From: Streptomyces albireticuli
GTDB lineage: Bacteria > Actinomycetota > Actinomycetes > Streptomycetales > Streptomycetaceae
Assembly: GCF_002192455.1 (NCBI RefSeq)
Contig: NZ_CP021744.1
Location: 5,179,501-5,243,500 of the forward strand
DNA length: 64,000 nt
Direction: 5' to 3'
Under the pieces are notes generated by a model, which worked only from the letters and a program-made list of their open reading frames with translations, was not told where the DNA came from and did not search any database. Shown here one piece after another: positions 41,622 through 49,579 of the stretch (position 1 is its first letter; every line of letters begins with the position of its first letter). The translations under genes were made by a program, and so were the position numbers.

Positions 41622-43265
41622 GTGAACGACCGACAGGATCCGTACGCGCAGGACCCGTACGGACAGCAGCCGCAGCTGTACGGCTACGACGCCTACGGTC
41701 AGCCGGTGTACCGGCCGGACGCCCCGGAGCGCGTGTACGACCCTTACGGTCAGCCGGTCCAGCAGTCGCTCCAGCAGCCCGCGCAGCAGCCTGTCGAGGC
41801 GCAGGGCCACGCCTACGGCGGTCACCACGACGGCTACGCCGCCCCGTACGCCGATCCGCGGCCGGAGAGCCACGGCGGCCCGGACCAGGGCGGGCCGCGG
41901 ACCCGGCAGGAGTGGATCCCGCGCCAGGCCGGCCCGCCCGCTCCGGAGGAGGCCCACCCCGGCCCGGGCCCGGAGGCGGGCCACGCGACGGGCCCCGGGC
42001 CGGAGCCGCGTCCCGTTCCCGCCCCGGAGTACCGCACCGAGCAGTTCTCCTTCATCGAGGAGCCGGACGAGGACTCCGAGGACGTCATCGACTGGCTCAA
42101 GTTCAGCGAGAGCCGCACCGAGCGGCGCGACGAGCGCAAGCGCAAGGGCCGCAACCGCGTCGTCGCCCTCGTCGTGGTCGCCGTCCTGGCGGTCGCCGGA
42201 GTGGCCGGCTATCTGTGGTTCGCCGGTTCCGGCGACGAGAAGGGCCCGGTGGCCGCCGGCGGCGCGCAGAAGCGCGACGTGATCGTCGTCCATCTGCGGC
42301 AGACCCAGGGCGGCGGCAGCTCCACGGCCCTGCTGGTCGACAACGAGACCACCCGTAAGGGCACCACGATCCTGCTGCCCAACTCCCTGGCCGTCGCCAG
42401 GGAGGGCGGCGGCTCCACCACGCTCGGCAAGTCCGTGCAGGACGACGGCACCGGCGCGACCCGGGACGCCCTGAACACCCTGCTCGGCGCCGACATCAAG
42501 GGCAGCTGGCGGCTGGACACCCCCTACCTGGAGAACCTCGTCGAGCTCGTCGGCGGGATCGCCGTGGACACCGACACCGACGTGGCCGGCGCCAAGGCCG
42601 GGGAGAGCCCCGTCGTCCGTAAGGGCGCCGGCCAGGACCTCAGCGGGCAGATGGCCGTCGCCTACGCCACCTACCGGGCGCCCGGGGAGGCGCCGGACAA
42701 GCAGCTGGCGCGCTTCGGGCAGGTCATGCAGGCGGTGCTGAAGAAGCTCTCCGCCGACACCGGCGCGACCACCCGGACCGTGGAGTCGCTCGCCCAGATC
42801 CCCGACCCCTCGCTCTCCGTGGAACAGCTCGGCGCCTCGCTGGCCCAGCTCGCCGCGCTGGCCAGGAAGGGCTCGTACGACACCGCCCTGCTGCCCGTGC
42901 AGCCCGACGGGACGCTCGGCGACAAGGCGACCGAGGGCGTCGTGAAGGACGTCCTGGGCGGCACGGTGAAGAACACCGACAAGAACGCCGCGCCCCGGGT
43001 CAGCGTGAAGAACGCCACAGGGAACAAGGGAGCCACCGGTTCCGCCCTCGTCACGCTCGTCAACGGCGGCTACACCGCTGTCGACGGCGGCACGGCGGGC
43101 CCGGCCGGGGCGGTGTCCTCGGTCACCTACGCCGACGACCAGCGGGCGGCCGAGGCCAAGGAGGTCGCCAAGACGCTGGGGCTGCCCGCGTCGGCGGTGA
43201 AGCAGGCGAAGGGGGCGTCCAACGCGGACGTCACCGTGGTCCTGGGCAAGGACTACAAGAGCTGA
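41622..43265 (+). CDS. LytR-CpsA-Psr (LCP) family protein with LytR_C domain, divergent active site
   Basis: A 547-residue protein: a long Pro/Gln/Tyr-rich disordered head (1-135), an acidic helix, one transmembrane segment (about 179-200), an extracytoplasmic LCP-like domain (about 210-400) and a LytR_C domain (about 455-547). LCP proteins attach glycopolymers to peptidoglycan using conserved Asp/Arg residues. Here the usual SIPRD motif reads LLPNSLAV (N254, S255) and the first Asp region reads SSTALLVD, so key charged residues appear absent. From memory, the gene next to nadD in S. coelicolor encodes the LCP protein PdtA (SCO2578); this would be its homologue. GTG start with GAGGGG seven bases upstream. 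Confidence 0.85.
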   Translation: MNDRQDPYAQDPYGQQPQLYGYDAYGQPVYRPDAPERVYDPYGQPVQQSLQQPAQQPVEAQGHAYGGHHDGYAAPYADPRPESHGGPDQGGPRTRQEWIPRQAGPPAPEEAHPGPGPEAGHATGPGPEPRPVPAPEYRTEQFSFIEEPDEDSEDVIDWLKFSESRTERRDERKRKGRNRVVALVVVAVLAVAGVAGYLWFAGSGDEKGPVAAGGAQKRDVIVVHLRQTQGGGSSTALLVDNETTRKGTTILLPNSLAVAREGGGSTTLGKSVQDDGTGATRDALNTLLGADIKGSWRLDTPYLENLVELVGGIAVDTDTDVAGAKAGESPVVRKGAGQDLSGQMAVAYATYRAPGEAPDKQLARFGQVMQAVLKKLSADTGATTRTVESLAQIPDPSLSVEQLGASLAQLAALARKGSYDTALLPVQPDGTLGDKATEGVVKDVLGGTVKNTDKNAAPRVSVKNATGNKGATGSALVTLVNGGYTAVDGGTAGPAGAVSSVTYADDQRAAEAKEVAKTLGLPASAVKQAKGASNADVTVVLGKDYKS

Positions 43266-43416
43266 CCGGGGCCGGGTGCCGCCCGGCACCGGGCCGGGGC
43301 GCGGGGGTGTGATCCGTAAGGGGCGCGGGAGACGCGGGCCGAAATGCCCAGGAAGGGTGTCGGCGGCTCGTGAGACCCTTGACGGGTACTGACCCTTTTT
43401 AGCGAAAGCATGGCTT
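43266..43416. other. Gap before rsfS
   Basis: A 151 bp non-coding stretch. A GGTGCC/GGCACC hairpin just after the LCP stop may terminate that transcript. TTGACG at 43379-43384 resembles a -35 box, followed by an AT-richer run before the rsfS GTG, suggesting a promoter here. Confidence 0.35.
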
Positions 43417-43851
43417 GTGACCGCCACGGACCGCTCCATCGAGCTCATCAAGGCCGCCGCCCAGGCGGCTGCGGACAAGCTCGCGCACGACATCATCGCC
43501 TACGACGTCAGTGACGTGCTGTCGATCACCGACGCCTTCCTGCTCGCCTCGGCCCCCAACGACCGCCAGGTCAAGTCGATCGTCGACGAGATCGAGGAGG
43601 TCCTCAACAAGGAGCTCGGCGCCAAGCCGGTGCGCCGTGAGGGCGACCGCGACGCCCGCTGGGTGCTGCTCGACTACGTCGACATCGTCGTCCACGTCCA
43701 GCACAGCGAGGAGCGCGTCTTCTACGCCCTGGAGCGGCTGTGGAAGGACTGCCCCGAGATCGAGCTGCCCGCCGACGCCGTCGCCACCCGCGGCAAGGCC
43801 GCCGAGCACGCCGAGGCGCAGGCCGCCGACCTGGACGGTGAGCTGAGCTGA
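43417..43851 (+). CDS. rsfS: Ribosome silencing factor RsfS
   Basis: A 144-residue protein of the DUF143 family that binds L14 on the 50S subunit and blocks subunit joining when nutrients are low. Typical segments are DIIAYDVSDVLSITDAFLLA, DRQVKSIVDEIEE, DARWVLLDYVDIVVHV and RVFYALERLW. The C-terminal 30 residues are an Ala/Glu-rich extension. The GTG at 43417 is the start. The histidine phosphatase gene overlaps or follows immediately, indicating cotranscription. Confidence 0.94.
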   Translation: MTATDRSIELIKAAAQAAADKLAHDIIAYDVSDVLSITDAFLLASAPNDRQVKSIVDEIEEVLNKELGAKPVRREGDRDARWVLLDYVDIVVHVQHSEERVFYALERLWKDCPEIELPADAVATRGKAAEHAEAQAADLDGELS

Positions 43852-43883
43852 GCGGCGGCGAGCGCGGCACCGGTACGGGCGCC

Positions 43884-44525
43884 GTGGCCGGCAGGGGGCG
43901 GCGCATCGTCCTCTGGCGGCACGGCCAGACCTCATGGAACCTGGAGCGCCGTTTCCAGGGCTCCACGGACATCGAGCTGACCCCCACCGGCGTCGCGCAG
44001 GCACGCCGGGCCGCCCGGCTGCTGGCGGCGCTGCGGCCGGACGCGATCGTCTCCTCCGACCTCAGCCGGGCCAGGACCACGGCCGCCGAGCTGGCGGCCC
44101 TCACCGGCCTGCCGGTGGAGAGCGACGCGGCGCTGCGGGAGACCTACGCGGGCGTGTGGCAGGGCCTCACGCACGACGAGATCATCGAGCGGCACGGCGC
44201 GGAGTACGCGGCGTGGAAGCGCGGCGAGCCCGTGCGGCGCGGTGGCGGCGAGCTGGAGACCGAGGTCGCCGACCGGGCCGCCCCGGTCGTCCTGGCCCAG
44301 GCCGACAAGCTGCCCGACGGCGGCATCCTCGTCGTCGTCAGCCACGGCGGCACCATCCGCACCACCATCGGCCGGCTGCTCGGCCTGGAGTCGGCCTCCT
44401 GGGAGGCGCTCGGCGGCCTCACCAACTGCTGCTGGTCGGTGCTGGGCGAGGGCGCCCGCGGCTGGCGGCTGCTGGAGCACAACGCCGGAACGCTGCCCGA
44501 ACCCGTCCTGGGTGACGACGACTGA
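43884..44525 (+). CDS. Histidine phosphatase family protein (phosphoglycerate mutase-like)
   Basis: A 213-residue cytoplasmic phosphatase with the RHG motif (VLWRHGQTSWN, catalytic His near residue 13), the second Arg in SSDLSRART, the acid-base Glu in RETYAGVWQG and the C-terminal His in VVVSHGGTIR. Substrate undetermined; GpmB-like proteins act on varied phosphomonoesters. The listed GTG lacks a ribosome binding site. An in-frame CTG at 43848, overlapping the rsfS stop, would give an N-terminus MSGGERGTG and translational coupling; it may be the true start. A tRNA-Ala gene follows. Confidence 0.88.
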   Translation: MAGRGRRIVLWRHGQTSWNLERRFQGSTDIELTPTGVAQARRAARLLAALRPDAIVSSDLSRARTTAAELAALTGLPVESDAALRETYAGVWQGLTHDEIIERHGAEYAAWKRGEPVRRGGGELETEVADRAAPVVLAQADKLPDGGILVVVSHGGTIRTTIGRLLGLESASWEALGGLTNCCWSVLGEGARGWRLLEHNAGTLPEPVLGDDD

Positions 44526-44576
44526 CGGCCCGCCGACGGCCTGACGGCGGCCCACCGGCGGCCCCGATCGGCCCGA

Positions 44577-44607
44577 TTTCACATCTGGGCAGGTCACAGG
44601 CTAAAGT
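44577..44607 (+). promoter_or_regulatory. Putative promoter of the first tRNA-Ala gene
   Basis: TTTCAC and TAAAGT are separated by 19 bases. The tRNA begins 55 bases further on, preceded by a GGAGG/CCTCC hairpin in the leader. Confidence 0.5.
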
Positions 44608-44661
44608 TCTTCTTGTTCGCGGGGAACGCGGAGGGAAACCTCCGGGGGAACCGAGAACAGC

Positions 44662-44734
44662 GGGGCTATAGCTCAGTTGGTAGAGCGCCTGCATGGCATG
44701 CAGGAGGTCAGGAGTTCAATTCTCCTTAGCTCCA
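44662..44734 (+). tRNA. tRNA-Ala, anticodon GGC (copy 1)
   Basis: A 73-nt cloverleaf: acceptor GGGGCTA/TAGCTCC with discriminator A, D-arm GCTC-AGTTGGTA-GAGC, anticodon stem CCTGC/GCAGG with loop ATGGCAT, and T-arm AGGAGTTCAATTCTCCT. The 3' CCA is not encoded. It reads GCC, the dominant Ala codon here. A copy with identical sequence lies at 47206. Confidence 0.97.
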
Positions 44735-44742
44735 CAACCCGG

Positions 44743-44779
44743 ACAATCCCGTCTCCCACTCACAGGGAGGCGGGATTGT
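44743..44779 (+). terminator. Terminator of the first tRNA-Ala gene
   Basis: ACAATCCCGTCTCCC pairs with GGGAGGCGGGATTGT (one G-U), starting nine bases after the tRNA, with a seven-base loop. Confidence 0.75.
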
Positions 44780-44858
44780 TGCTGTTCGGACGCGGTCCCG
44801 TGGCAGAATCGGACGGCCGGGAGCGGACGGGTCCGAAGGGGAGGGAACAGGCTGATCC

Positions 44859-45092
44859 ATGGGTGCACACAGCCGGAAGTGCGACTGGTGCGGCAGCGGG
44901 ACGCCGATCGTGCGCGACATGGAACCGCTCAACTCCGCTTACCAGTACTGGTGCGTGGAGTGCGCGCGGGCGCTGATCATAAAAGGCGACCCGATCGAGA
45001 CCTACCGCGAGCTGGAGGGCGAGCCCATCTACGGCCGCCTCCTCGACGAACACTGCGCGTTGAAGCGCTTCTACTCCTTCGCCACCGCTTGA
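44859..45092 (+). CDS. Small protein with two Cys pairs (possible zinc ribbon)
   Basis: A 77-residue protein. CDWCGSG (residues 8-14) and WCVECARAL (about 31-39) give two CxxC knuckles about 20 residues apart, a good zinc-binding arrangement. The rest is acidic to neutral with a helix YRELEGEPIYGRLLDEH. No family is recognised; a nucleic-acid or protein-binding role is only a guess. The ATG at 44859 has GGGAGGG about 20 bp and GGAACAGG about 14 bp upstream. It lies between the two tRNA-Ala genes. Confidence 0.65.
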   Translation: MGAHSRKCDWCGSGTPIVRDMEPLNSAYQYWCVECARALIIKGDPIETYRELEGEPIYGRLLDEHCALKRFYSFATA

Positions 45093-45229
45093 CCCCCTCC
45101 TGACTTCCGCGTGTTTCCCGCCCGACGGCCGCCGCCGGGGCAACCGCCCCCGAGCGCGGGCGCGTCCTGAGGGGTGAAGCTGCCGCCGGCAACGGCCGGT
45201 GGCACGGGGGAAGCGATGGAGGTCACCTG

Positions 45230-47035
45230 GTGACCGAGACAGCGATCAGCCCTGTCCGCGACGGCGAGGCGTCGGCCGGACTCACACCCTTTCTCGACGC
45301 CCTGCGCGTACCGCCGGTGCTGCGGCCGGGCCGCACGGAGGCCCTCGCCGGCATCGACATCGATCTGACGGCCACCTGGGTCAGGCTGCACTCACAGCTG
45401 CCGCCCACCCGCGTATGGGCCTACGACGGCCACTTCCCGGGGCCGACGATCGAGATCCGCCGCAACCGGCGGCTGAGGATCTCCTGGAACAACCGCCTCA
45501 CCGGAACCCACCCGGTGACCGCCGTGGAGGCCACGCCCGTGCCGGGCGCCCCGCCGCCCGGTGACGTGCCCGGCCGGGGCGCCGCCCCGCCGCTCGCCGA
45601 CGTGGCCGCCCTGCCGCCCTGGACGGTGACCCACCTGCACGGCGCGCCCACCGGCGGCGGCAACGACGGCTGGTCCGAGAACGCCGTCTCGCCCGGCGAC
45701 AGCCAGCTCTCCGAATACCCCAACGACCACCGTGCGGTGGCCTGGTGGTACCACGACCACGCCATGGACATCACCCGCTGGAACGTCTTCGCGGGCCTCG
45801 CCGGCATGTACCTCGTCCGCGACGAGGAGGAGGACGCGCTGCGGCTGCCGCACGGCGAGCACGAGGTACCGCTGATCCTCCAGGACCGCAACCTCGACCA
45901 GGACGAGGACGGCCGGCTGACCGGTCGGCTGCTCCACAAGACCGTCGTCGTCGGCAAGGACGCCCACGGCAAGAACGTCACCGCCGCGTTCACCGGCCCG
46001 TACACCCTCGTCAACGGCGTCATCTGGCCGTATCTGGACGTCTCCGCCCGGTGGTACCGCTTCCGGCTGCTCAACGGCGCCAACGCCCGCGTCTTCCGGC
46101 TCCGGCTGGTCGACGACGAGACCGGCGAGCCCGTCACCGGCGCGGCCTGGCAGATCGGCACGGACGGTGGGCTGCTGCCGCGCCCGGTGCCGCTGGACGG
46201 GCCGCTGCCCGTGGCGCCCGCCGAGCGCATGGACGTGCTGGTCGACTTCGGCCGGCTGCGGGGGCGCCGGATCCGGCTGGACAACGTCGCGCCCGGGGTG
46301 GCGCACCCGCGGGTGATGCAGTTCCGGGTGGACTCCCGGCCGGTGCGCGACCCCTTCGTGCTGCCGCAGGTCATCTCCAGCTCGTTCCGGCGCATCACCC
46401 ACGACACGGCGCCCGGCCACGGCCACCGCCTGGTCGTCCTGACGCCGCCCGGTACCGCGGGGGACGCCCACCCGGGGCTCTGGGAGATGCGGCCGGTGAA
46501 GCCGGGCGAGGTGCCGGTGCCCGGCGAGGGGGTGATCCAGGTCAAGGGCGCGGACGGCACGGTGCGGACGTACCGCAGGATCGCCCGCACCTTCGACGAC
46601 GCGCTCGGCTTCATGGTCACCCACGGCGCGTGGGAGCAGTGGAGTTTCCTCAACCTGGGCGGGCCCACCCACCCGATGCACATTCACCTGATCGACTTTC
46701 AGGTGCTCAGCCGCGATGTGTACCCGGCCGGGGCGGGCAGCCCCTTCGACACCGCCCTGGGCGGCACGCGCGCGCCGCTGGAGTTCGGCGGGCGGGTGCC
46801 GGTGTCCGCGGGCGACGCCGGATGGAAGGACGTGGTCCAGGTGCCCGCCGGGCAGATGGTCAACGTCATCGGCCGCTTCCAGGGCGCCAAGGGCCGCTTC
46901 ATGTACCACTGCCATCTGCTGGAGCACGAGGACATGGGGATGATGCGGCCCTTCGTGGTGATGCCGGGCGAGGTGCTGAAGTTCCACCACGGGGAGCCGG
47001 GCGGCCACCACGGCGGTCATCACGACGGGCCCTGA
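45230..47035 (+). CDS. Multicopper oxidase (phenoxazinone synthase / CotA-like)
   Basis: A 601-residue three-cupredoxin-domain oxidase coupling substrate oxidation to reduction of O2 to water. Copper ligands are visible: H135/H137 (HLHG), H175/H177 (WYHDH), H481/H484/H486 (HPMHIH), and H560-C561-H562 with a later His and Met (YHCHLLEHEDMGMM) forming the T1 site. No Sec or Tat signal is present, so the enzyme should be cytoplasmic unless exported by another route. A His-rich tail (HHGGHH) could bind extra copper. Phenoxazinone synthase of Streptomyces antibiotic pathways and spore-coat laccase CotA are the nearest types I recognise. GTG start with GGAGGT seven bases upstream. Confidence 0.93.
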   Translation: MTETAISPVRDGEASAGLTPFLDALRVPPVLRPGRTEALAGIDIDLTATWVRLHSQLPPTRVWAYDGHFPGPTIEIRRNRRLRISWNNRLTGTHPVTAVEATPVPGAPPPGDVPGRGAAPPLADVAALPPWTVTHLHGAPTGGGNDGWSENAVSPGDSQLSEYPNDHRAVAWWYHDHAMDITRWNVFAGLAGMYLVRDEEEDALRLPHGEHEVPLILQDRNLDQDEDGRLTGRLLHKTVVVGKDAHGKNVTAAFTGPYTLVNGVIWPYLDVSARWYRFRLLNGANARVFRLRLVDDETGEPVTGAAWQIGTDGGLLPRPVPLDGPLPVAPAERMDVLVDFGRLRGRRIRLDNVAPGVAHPRVMQFRVDSRPVRDPFVLPQVISSSFRRITHDTAPGHGHRLVVLTPPGTAGDAHPGLWEMRPVKPGEVPVPGEGVIQVKGADGTVRTYRRIARTFDDALGFMVTHGAWEQWSFLNLGGPTHPMHIHLIDFQVLSRDVYPAGAGSPFDTALGGTRAPLEFGGRVPVSAGDAGWKDVVQVPAGQMVNVIGRFQGAKGRFMYHCHLLEHEDMGMMRPFVVMPGEVLKFHHGEPGGHHGGHHDGP

Positions 47036-47134
47036 GCGCTCCTCCGGCCGTGCTCCTTACGGCGGCCGCGGGCCGGGGGAGGGGTCGCTACGACCCGCTC
47101 CCCGGCCCGTCCCGGACGCCGGCCGGGAAGCGAT

Positions 47135-47165
47135 TTGGCAGATGGGGGGGACCTCCGTGTAATGT
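47135..47165 (+). promoter_or_regulatory. Putative promoter of the second tRNA-Ala gene
   Basis: TTGGCA and TAATGT are separated by 19 bases, with the tRNA starting 41 bases downstream. Confidence 0.5.
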
Positions 47166-47205
47166 AATCCGTGTCGCCAGGGAAACCGGGCGGAAAACAA
47201 AACAA

Positions 47206-47278
47206 GGGGCTATAGCTCAGTTGGTAGAGCGCCTGCATGGCATGCAGGAGGTCAGGAGTTCAATTCTCCTTAGCTCCA
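47206..47278 (+). tRNA. tRNA-Ala, anticodon GGC (copy 2)
   Basis: Base-for-base identical to the tRNA at 44662, including the two following bases. Flanking promoter and terminator sequences differ from those of copy 1, so the duplication is old or the copies are kept identical by gene conversion. Confidence 0.97.
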
Positions 47279-47286
47279 CAGTGAAT

Positions 47287-47320
47287 GAGAGGGTCGTCCG
47301 GAAACGGGCGGCCCTCTCTT
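47287..47320 (+). terminator. Terminator of the second tRNA-Ala gene
   Basis: GAGAGGGTCGTCCG pairs with CGGGCGGCCCTCTC (G-U pairs) around a GAAA tetraloop, followed by TTCGTCTTG. Confidence 0.75.
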
Positions 47321-47342
47321 CGTCTTGTCCGGGTGCGCGCGG

Positions 47343-48881
47343 TCAGTTCCCCTGGCCGGCCTCCCGGCCGAGCTCGCGGTCGAGGCGGAGGGCGAGTGCC
47401 GGACAGCGGCGGACGGCTCGCAGGGCCCGGCCGCGCAGGTGCGTCGGCACGCCCGCCTCCGCGAGCGCCGGGTAGCCGTCCGGCCCGAGGCGTACGAGCT
47501 CGGGCAGCAGTCCCGCGCACAGCCCGTGCCCCTCGCACAGCGTCCAGTCCACCGCCAGCCGCTCGCCGCTCTCCGGGCTCCCCTCGGTGGCACCGGCGGC
47601 GAGGGGCAGCGGCAGCGCCCCGAGGGTGGGCCGCCCGCAGCCGCCGCCCAGCACGTGCGCGGCCAGGTCGTCGGTGAACGCCGACAGCGCGGTAAGGGTG
47701 AAGCGGGCCGCGCCGTCCGGGTGGGCGCAGGCGCCGCGCCCCCGGACGGCGCCGGCCGCCTGGCGCACGGTCTCCAGGGCGCTCCGGCCGCCCCCGGAGA
47801 CCACGTCGGCCAGGGCCCCGGCCACCGACGGCAGGCCGAGGCGGCAGGGCCCGCACTGCCCGGCGGACTCGGCGGCCAGCCAGTGCGCCACCCGGACCGC
47901 CTCGCCCAGCGGGCAGGTGCCGGCGGGCAGTGGCAGCAGGGCGCCCGCGCCGAGGGAGCCGCCGCAGGAGGCGAGGCCCTCCCGGGAGACGGCCGCCGCG
48001 TACGCGGTCGGCGCGTCCAGCCAGGCGCCGTGGTAGCCGCCGGTCAGCACGGCCTGGAGGTCCGGTCCGGCGCCGCAGGACCGCAGGACGTGCGCGAGGG
48101 GCACTCCGCTGGGCGCCTCGACGACCCTGGGGTCCGGCACCGCGCCGGAGACGGTCAGCAGCAGGGTGCCGGGTTCGGCCGCGGTGCCCGAGGAGGCGTA
48201 GTGGTCGGCGCCGAGGTGGGCGGCGAGCGCGAGTTGGGCGAAGGTCTCCGTGTTGGACAGCAGCGTCGGGGCGCCGCCGAGGCCCTCCTCGGAGGCGTGG
48301 GCGTGTCTGCCGGGCGGCAGCGGCGGTCCGCCGTCGGCGGCCCGCAGCAGCGCGGAGGACTCGCCGGAGACCAGCCGCTCGGGCAGCCGCACCACCCGCG
48401 CGCGCAGGGTGCGGCCGCGCCGGTCCGTGAGGCCGCGCTCCGCCAGGGCCTCCAGGACGGACTCCTCGGCCGTCCGCCGGGTCACCCCGACGACCAGGGT
48501 GGCCGCGTCGAGGGCCTCGGCGGCCAGCAGGGCGCCGTCGAGCACCAGGTGCGGGGCGCGGGCGAGCAGCACGGCGTCCTTACGGCAGGCCGGTTCGCCC
48601 TCGCAGCCGTTGACGACCACGGCCGGGCGGATGCCGCGGCGCCGTGCGGCGAGGCCCACCGCCCGTAGCTTCCGGGCGAGGGGGAAGCCCGCGCCGCCCC
48701 TGCCGCGCAGGGTGACCGTTTCCGCGAGGGTGGTGAGCTCCGTCTCGGTGAGCTGGGCCGGCGGGCCGTGCACGGCGAGGTGGGACCGGCGGTCCAGGCG
48801 GGCGGCCAGGTCGAAGCCGGCCGTCAGGCGCGGCTGCCCGAGGGCGAGGACGGGCGGCAGCCCGGGAAGGGGGGCGTTCAC
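47343..48881 (-). CDS. NuoF-like flavoprotein with fused C-terminal ferredoxin domain
   Basis: A 512-residue cytoplasmic electron-transfer protein. The FMN/NADH-binding domain has RGRGGAGFP (60-67) and NGCEGEPACRKD (91-102), close to the complex I NuoF motifs, then an SLBB-like region and PTLLSNTET (205-213). The [4Fe-4S] region has C343, C346 and C385, but the first ligand of the NuoF SCGxCxPC motif is Ala340. Residues 440-500 form a ferredoxin with C449-x5-C455 and C493-Pro, a [3Fe-4S] pattern. GTG start overlaps the stop of the membrane cytochrome gene (GTGA), so the two make one redox unit. The reaction is probably NAD(P)H oxidation feeding the membrane protein. Confidence 0.85.
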   Translation of the reverse strand: MNAPLPGLPPVLALGQPRLTAGFDLAARLDRRSHLAVHGPPAQLTETELTTLAETVTLRGRGGAGFPLARKLRAVGLAARRRGIRPAVVVNGCEGEPACRKDAVLLARAPHLVLDGALLAAEALDAATLVVGVTRRTAEESVLEALAERGLTDRRGRTLRARVVRLPERLVSGESSALLRAADGGPPLPPGRHAHASEEGLGGAPTLLSNTETFAQLALAAHLGADHYASSGTAAEPGTLLLTVSGAVPDPRVVEAPSGVPLAHVLRSCGAGPDLQAVLTGGYHGAWLDAPTAYAAAVSREGLASCGGSLGAGALLPLPAGTCPLGEAVRVAHWLAAESAGQCGPCRLGLPSVAGALADVVSGGGRSALETVRQAAGAVRGRGACAHPDGAARFTLTALSAFTDDLAAHVLGGGCGRPTLGALPLPLAAGATEGSPESGERLAVDWTLCEGHGLCAGLLPELVRLGPDGYPALAEAGVPTHLRGRALRAVRRCPALALRLDRELGREAGQGN

Positions 48882-49579
48882 CGCGCGCGGCCCGTGGCAC
48901 CGTGCGCGGCGTGCGCGGGCGCGGCCGGGCGTGGGGGACCGGACCGGGCGCGGGGGAGCCCGTGGCGGGGCGTACGGGCGCCCGGGGCAGGGACGCCGGA
49001 GGGTGCCGTCCCGGCCGTCCTGGGCGTCCCGGAGGGGCGGGGCCCCTCCGGGACGGTGCGGCGGGCGCGCAGCAGCCGGAGGACCAAGGCGCAGGCCACC
49101 GCCGCGAGGCACAGCGCGTAGCAGGCCGTCACCCAGGGGGACGGCGTCCGTCCGGCCTTGAGGCCGTGCAGGAGGGCGGCGCACCAGGCCGGGTAGGCGC
49201 AGGCGTGCAGGGCGCGCCAGAGGTGGGCGGTCCGCCTCTTCCCCGCGAAGACGCGCCGCAGGGCGCCGGTCGCCCCGGCGAGCACCATCAGGCAGGCCGC
49301 GAGCGCGCCCAGGCCGATCAGCCCGCCCTGCCCTCGCAGGCCGGCCGAGAAGGGCAGCAGGGCGCCGGGCGGGGCGTGGTTCTCCGCGACCTTGACGCCG
49401 ATGTGCGTGAGCAGGAAGCCGAGCGCGCCGGCCGCCGTCGCCCGGTGGACGGCCTGGGCGAGCAGCCGGGCACGGGGGGTGAGGAGCAGCCGGTCGGTGG
49501 CGAGGAGCCCCCAGGCGACGGTGGCGGTGAGCGAGACCAGGGTGAGGACTCCACCGGTGTGGTCGAGGAAGCGGTTCAT
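48878..49579 (-). CDS. Ferric-reductase-like membrane b-type cytochrome
   Basis: A 233-residue protein with about five transmembrane helices in residues 8-175 and a Pro/Arg-rich cytoplasmic tail. Two helices carry His pairs with the 13-14 residue spacing of transmembrane bis-haem proteins: H45/H59 and H125/H138. It therefore resembles ferric reductase or cytochrome b561-type domains moving electrons across the membrane. It has no flavin or NAD domain of its own; the cotranslated NuoF-like protein would supply electrons. TAGCGT lies eight bases before the ATG on the minus strand, suggesting a leaderless mRNA starting the operon. Confidence 0.82.
   Translation of the reverse strand: MNRFLDHTGGVLTLVSLTATVAWGLLATDRLLLTPRARLLAQAVHRATAAGALGFLLTHIGVKVAENHAPPGALLPFSAGLRGQGGLIGLGALAACLMVLAGATGALRRVFAGKRRTAHLWRALHACAYPAWCAALLHGLKAGRTPSPWVTACYALCLAAVACALVLRLLRARRTVPEGPRPSGTPRTAGTAPSGVPAPGARTPRHGLPRARSGPPRPAAPAHAAHGATGRAR

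Noticed and set aside
44662..47278. Mobile element or integrated plasmid between the tRNA genes
   Set aside because: No integrase, transposase, or target-site features are visible; the interval holds only two ordinary genes with host-like base composition.
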